From Actinomycetota bacterium (GTDB lineage Bacteria > Actinomycetota > Actinomycetes > Nanopelagicales > Nanopelagicaceae), in contig RGOY01000044.1 in assembly GCA_010028225.1 (NCBI GenBank), positions 1 through 9,269 of the forward strand: 9,269 nucleotides of DNA. Direction: 5' to 3'. Below, piece by piece: positions 6,824 to 9,269 of the stretch; the stretch's first letter is position 1, and each line of letters opens with the position of its first letter. The translations under genes were made by a program, and so were the position numbers. The notes below the pieces were generated by a model. It had not been told where the DNA came from. It saw only the letters and a program-made list of their open reading frames with translations, and searched no databases.

Positions 6824-7230
6824 ATGTGAGTGGCCAGATGATTCGTGTCGTCGTCGCAAAACCAGGACTTGATGGACATGATCGAGGCGCAAAAATCGTA
6901 GCGAGAGCGTTGCGCGATGCAGGAATGGAAGTTATCTATACCGGCTTGCATCAGACGCCCGAACAAATCGTCGCGACCGCGATTCAAGAAGATGTCGATG
7001 CAATAGGGCTCTCAATACTCTCAGGCGCGCATATTCCACTTTTCTCTCGAACCCTCGAACTTCTCAAAGCAGAGGGTGCAAAGGATGTATTGCTCTTTGG
7101 CGGCGGCATCATTCCCGATGCTGATATCGCCACACTGAAGGGGATGGGTGTCTCTGAGATTTTCACACCAGGGACGCCATCAGAAAAGATTGTCGAATGG
7201 GTACGAGCTAATGTGAAAGGGCGTAACTAA
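6820..7230 (+). CDS. Stand-alone cobalamin (B12)-binding subunit of an acyl-CoA mutase
   Basis: The 136-residue protein is a B12-binding Rossmann domain equivalent to the C-terminal part of methylmalonyl-CoA mutase. In stand-alone form such proteins pair with a separate large subunit that carries the substrate barrel. The cobalamin signature DxHxxG is present as DGHDRG (Asp18, His20, Gly23), where His20 should be the lower axial cobalt ligand. It is followed by LSILSG (64-69) and the GGG loop (94-96) before IIPDADI. The length and the stretch TGLHQTPEQIV (41-51) match my memory of Streptomyces IcmB, the small subunit of isobutyryl-CoA mutase. Methylmalonyl- and 2-hydroxyisobutyryl-CoA mutase small subunits look very similar, so substrate and symbol are left open. 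No large subunit is in the window. The start at 6820 overlaps the helicase stop by 4 nt (ATGA); ATG 6838 is an alternative, but the 7-residue leader fits relatives. sucC follows after 3 nt. Confidence 0.92.
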   Translation: MNVSGQMIRVVVAKPGLDGHDRGAKIVARALRDAGMEVIYTGLHQTPEQIVATAIQEDVDAIGLSILSGAHIPLFSRTLELLKAEGAKDVLLFGGGIIPDADIATLKGMGVSEIFTPGTPSEKIVEWVRANVKGRN

Positions 7231-7233
7231 AGA

Positions 7234-8397
7234 GTGGACCTCTACGAATACCAAGCACGAGATCTATTCGAGTCGATGGGGGTTCCAGTTCTCAAAGGCG
7301 CTGTCGCAACGACTCCTGAAGAGGCAGCAAATGCGGCGGCATCGATGGGTGGACGTGTTGTCGTCAAAGCCCAGGTAAAGGTAGGCGGACGCGGAAAAGC
7401 AGGTGGAGTGAAACTTGCTGAGAACGCGGATGAAGCTCGCGAGAAAGCGGCGGCAATCCTCGGGATGGATATCAAGGGTCACACCGTCCATAAAGTCATG
7501 ATCGCTCAAGCAGCGCCGATCGAATCCGAGTATTACCTCGCCATTCTCCTAGATCGCGCTAATCGTTCTTTCTTAGTGATGGCTTCGGTCTCGGGCGGTA
7601 TGGATATCGAACAAGTCGCTCACGAAACTCCAGAGAAACTAGCGAAGGTCAATATCGATCCCTACAAGGGTCTCTCATTAGAGGAGGCGAAGAAAATAGT
7701 TGTCAAAGGTGGATTCCCATCTGATGTGGCAGATGATGTAGCGAGAGTATTGGTGACACTTTGGGATGTATTCAAGAAATCTGATGCAACTTTGGTCGAA
7801 GTAAATCCACTTGTTAAGACAAAAGATGGACGGATCATTGCTCTTGATGGAAAAGTAACGCTCGATGACAACGCTGGATTTCGCCACCCAGATCATGAAT
7901 CGCTGATTGATACTGCGGCGACTGATCCACTTGAAGCGCTCGCCAAGGAGAAGGATCTCAATTACGTCAAACTTGATGGCGAGGTAGGAATCATCGGAAA
8001 TGGCGCAGGTCTTGTGATGAGCACGCTCGATGTTGTTGCTTACGCTGGTGAGAAATTTGGTGGTGTGAAACCAGCGAACTTCCTTGATATCGGCGGTGGC
8101 GCTTCAGCACAGGTGATGGCAGATGGACTCTCCATCATCCTCGGTGATCCAGCGGTGAAGAGCGTATTTGTCAATGTCTTTGGTGGAATCACTGCATGTG
8201 ATGCTGTAGCAAATGGAATCGTTCAGGCGCTTGAGATTCTTGGTGGCAAAGCAACGAAACCAATCGTGGTGCGTCTTGATGGAAACAATGTGGCAGAAGG
8301 ACGTCGAATTTTGAATGAAGCAGCTCACCCGCTGGTTCAACAACTGGAGACGATGGATGGCGCGGCCGCAAAAGCTGCAGAGTTGGCGGCAAAGTAA
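7234..8397 (+). CDS. sucC: Succinyl-CoA synthetase (ADP/GDP-forming) subunit beta
   Basis: SucC is the nucleotide-binding subunit of succinyl-CoA synthetase, the TCA-cycle enzyme interconverting succinyl-CoA and succinate with substrate-level phosphorylation. The 387 residues match the usual length of about 388. The N-terminus MDLYEYQARDLF is canonical and fixes the GTG start at 7234. The ATP-grasp domain carries KAQVKVGGRGKAGGV (45-59), VEVNPL (188-193) and ALDGKV (203-208). The C-terminal ligase domain has GNGAGLVMSTLD (254-265), DIGGGAS (285-291) and VFGGITACDAVA (315-326). Nothing essential appears missing. Whether it prefers ADP or GDP cannot be read reliably by eye. No strong Shine-Dalgarno lies just before the start (AAAGG at 7216-7220 is 13 nt away). 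The gene begins 3 nt after the B12 subunit and its TAA abuts the sucD ATG, so translation is probably coupled along the run. Confidence 0.97.
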   Translation: MDLYEYQARDLFESMGVPVLKGAVATTPEEAANAAASMGGRVVVKAQVKVGGRGKAGGVKLAENADEAREKAAAILGMDIKGHTVHKVMIAQAAPIESEYYLAILLDRANRSFLVMASVSGGMDIEQVAHETPEKLAKVNIDPYKGLSLEEAKKIVVKGGFPSDVADDVARVLVTLWDVFKKSDATLVEVNPLVKTKDGRIIALDGKVTLDDNAGFRHPDHESLIDTAATDPLEALAKEKDLNYVKLDGEVGIIGNGAGLVMSTLDVVAYAGEKFGGVKPANFLDIGGGASAQVMADGLSIILGDPAVKSVFVNVFGGITACDAVANGIVQALEILGGKATKPIVVRLDGNNVAEGRRILNEAAHPLVQQLETMDGAAAKAAELAAK

Positions 8398-9269
8398 ATG
8401 GCGATTTTTCTTGATGAGAAAAGCAAGGTAATTGTCCAAGGTATGACGGGTTCTGAAGGAACAAAGCACACCAAGCGCATGCTCGCTGCTGGGACCAAGA
8501 TCGTTGGAGGTGTCACGCCAGGTAAGGGTGGTCAGAGTGTTGAGATTGATGGCCATCTGCTTCCAGTCTTCAACTCAGTCAGAGAGGCAATGTCAGCAAC
8601 AGGTGCGGATGTCTCTGTCGTTTTCGTTCCGCCAAAATTCGCTAAGGCTGCAGCAATGGATGCCATTGATGCCGAGATCCGTCTGATGGTTGTCATCACT
8701 GAAGGCATTCCGGTACATGACACCGCTGAGTTCTTTGCCTACGCACAAAGTAAAGGCAAGACAAGAATCATCGGACCGAACTGTCCCGGCTTGATCAGCC
8801 CTGGAAAATCTAATGTCGGAATCATCCCTTCAGATATCACTGGTAAGGGCAAGATTGGCTTGGTTTCAAAATCTGGAACGCTCACTTATCAGATGATGTA
8901 TGAACTTAGAGATTTTGGATTCACCACTGCCGTTGGAATCGGTGGCGATCCTGTCATCGGCACAACTCACATCGACTGTCTGAAGGCTTTTCAAGATGAC
9001 CCTGAGACAGAAGCGATTGTGATGATTGGCGAAATTGGAGGCGATGCCGAAGAGCGCGCTGCAGCATTCATTAAGGAGTATGTCCGAAAGCCAGTTGTCG
9101 GCTACGTCGCAGGTTTCACTGCACCGGAAGGAAAGACGATGGGCCATGCCGGCGCGATCGTCTCAGGATCTTCTGGTACGGCAGAAGCGAAGAAGGTTGC
9201 GCTTGAAGCGGCTGGGGTAAAAGTGGGAAAGACTCCGAGTGAGACTGCGGAGTTGATGAGAAAGATATT
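8398..9269 (+). CDS. sucD: Succinyl-CoA synthetase subunit alpha, 3' end cut by window edge
   Basis: SucD binds CoA and carries the phosphohistidine of succinyl-CoA synthetase, working as a complex with SucC. The frame is open from the ATG at 8398, directly after the sucC stop, to the window end, giving 290 codons and no stop. The family is about 290-300 residues, so only a few residues should be lost. The CoA-binding domain shows VQGMTGSEGTKHT (13-25), GGVTPGKGG (37-45) and ITEGIPVHD (100-108). The ligase domain shows IGPNCPG (125-131), LVSKSGTLTYQ (155-165), GIGGDPVIG (180-188) and GEIGG (211-215). The active-site His is His250 in GHAGAIVSG, whose codon is CAT at 9145-9147. This is a normal, apparently functional copy. 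Confidence 0.96.
   Translation, partial: MAIFLDEKSKVIVQGMTGSEGTKHTKRMLAAGTKIVGGVTPGKGGQSVEIDGHLLPVFNSVREAMSATGADVSVVFVPPKFAKAAAMDAIDAEIRLMVVITEGIPVHDTAEFFAYAQSKGKTRIIGPNCPGLISPGKSNVGIIPSDITGKGKIGLVSKSGTLTYQMMYELRDFGFTTAVGIGGDPVIGTTHIDCLKAFQDDPETEAIVMIGEIGGDAEERAAAFIKEYVRKPVVGYVAGFTAPEGKTMGHAGAIVSGSSGTAEAKKVALEAAGVKVGKTPSETAELMRKI

Noticed and set aside
8104..8556. 150-codon open frame on the minus strand across the sucC/sucD junction
   Set aside because: It lies entirely antisense to well-supported sucC and sucD. The translation is rich in Cys, His and Ser with no family motif, as expected for a shadow frame.
1..9269. Mobile element, defence system, CRISPR array, tRNA or riboswitch
   Set aside because: I found no transposase, integrase, nuclease-effector pair, regularly spaced repeats or tRNA cloverleaf. 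The 93-nt gaps are too small for a B12 riboswitch, and nothing resembling one precedes the B12 subunit gene.

Overview
This window looks like ordinary chromosomal core sequence from an actinomycete (Actinomycetota), probably a small-genome lineage of middling G+C. Three things point there. The tail of a GuaB3-type IMP dehydrogenase-related protein runs directly into guaA. The secreted cyclophilin carries the CHRLTT...LQCGDP signature that I associate with actinobacterial homologues. The PcrA/UvrD1 helicase also reads like the actinobacterial version. G+C in the lines I sampled is about 40-57%, well below Streptomyces or Mycobacterium. Genes are packed with few gaps, which would suit a streamlined aquatic actinobacterium, but the exact lineage is inference.

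Layout: (1) positions 1-2520, plus strand, purine and folding block: 3' end of guaB3 (1-219), guaA (212-1795, overlapping guaB3 by 8 nt), then a secreted peptidyl-prolyl isomerase (1822-2520). (2) Positions 2614-4441, a convergent pair: an unrecognised multi-pass membrane protein (plus) and a PIG-L/LmbE-type zinc deacetylase (minus), with stop codons separated by only 4 nt. (3) Positions 4535-9269, plus strand, a very tight run: pcrA/uvrD1-type helicase, a stand-alone 136-residue B12-binding mutase subunit, sucC, and sucD, whose last few codons fall outside the window. The junctions are a 4-nt overlap, a 3-nt gap and a 0-nt gap.

How they fit: GuaA makes GMP from XMP, and GuaB3 belongs to the IMP dehydrogenase family one step earlier. 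The B12 subunit resembles the small subunits of acyl-CoA mutases (methylmalonyl-, isobutyryl- or hydroxyisobutyryl-CoA mutase). If its unseen large partner is a methylmalonyl-CoA mutase, its product succinyl-CoA is the substrate of SucCD next door. The helicase at the head of this run is a DNA-repair gene co-transcribed with carbon metabolism.

I see no rRNA, tRNA, CRISPR array, insertion sequence, phage gene or long repeat. The only non-coding gaps of note are 2521-2613 and 4442-4534 (93 nt each); each holds a candidate -10 hexamer placed for leaderless transcription. I did not find an undescribed multi-gene system. The less explained parts are the membrane protein, the substrate of the deacetylase, and the orphan B12 subunit.
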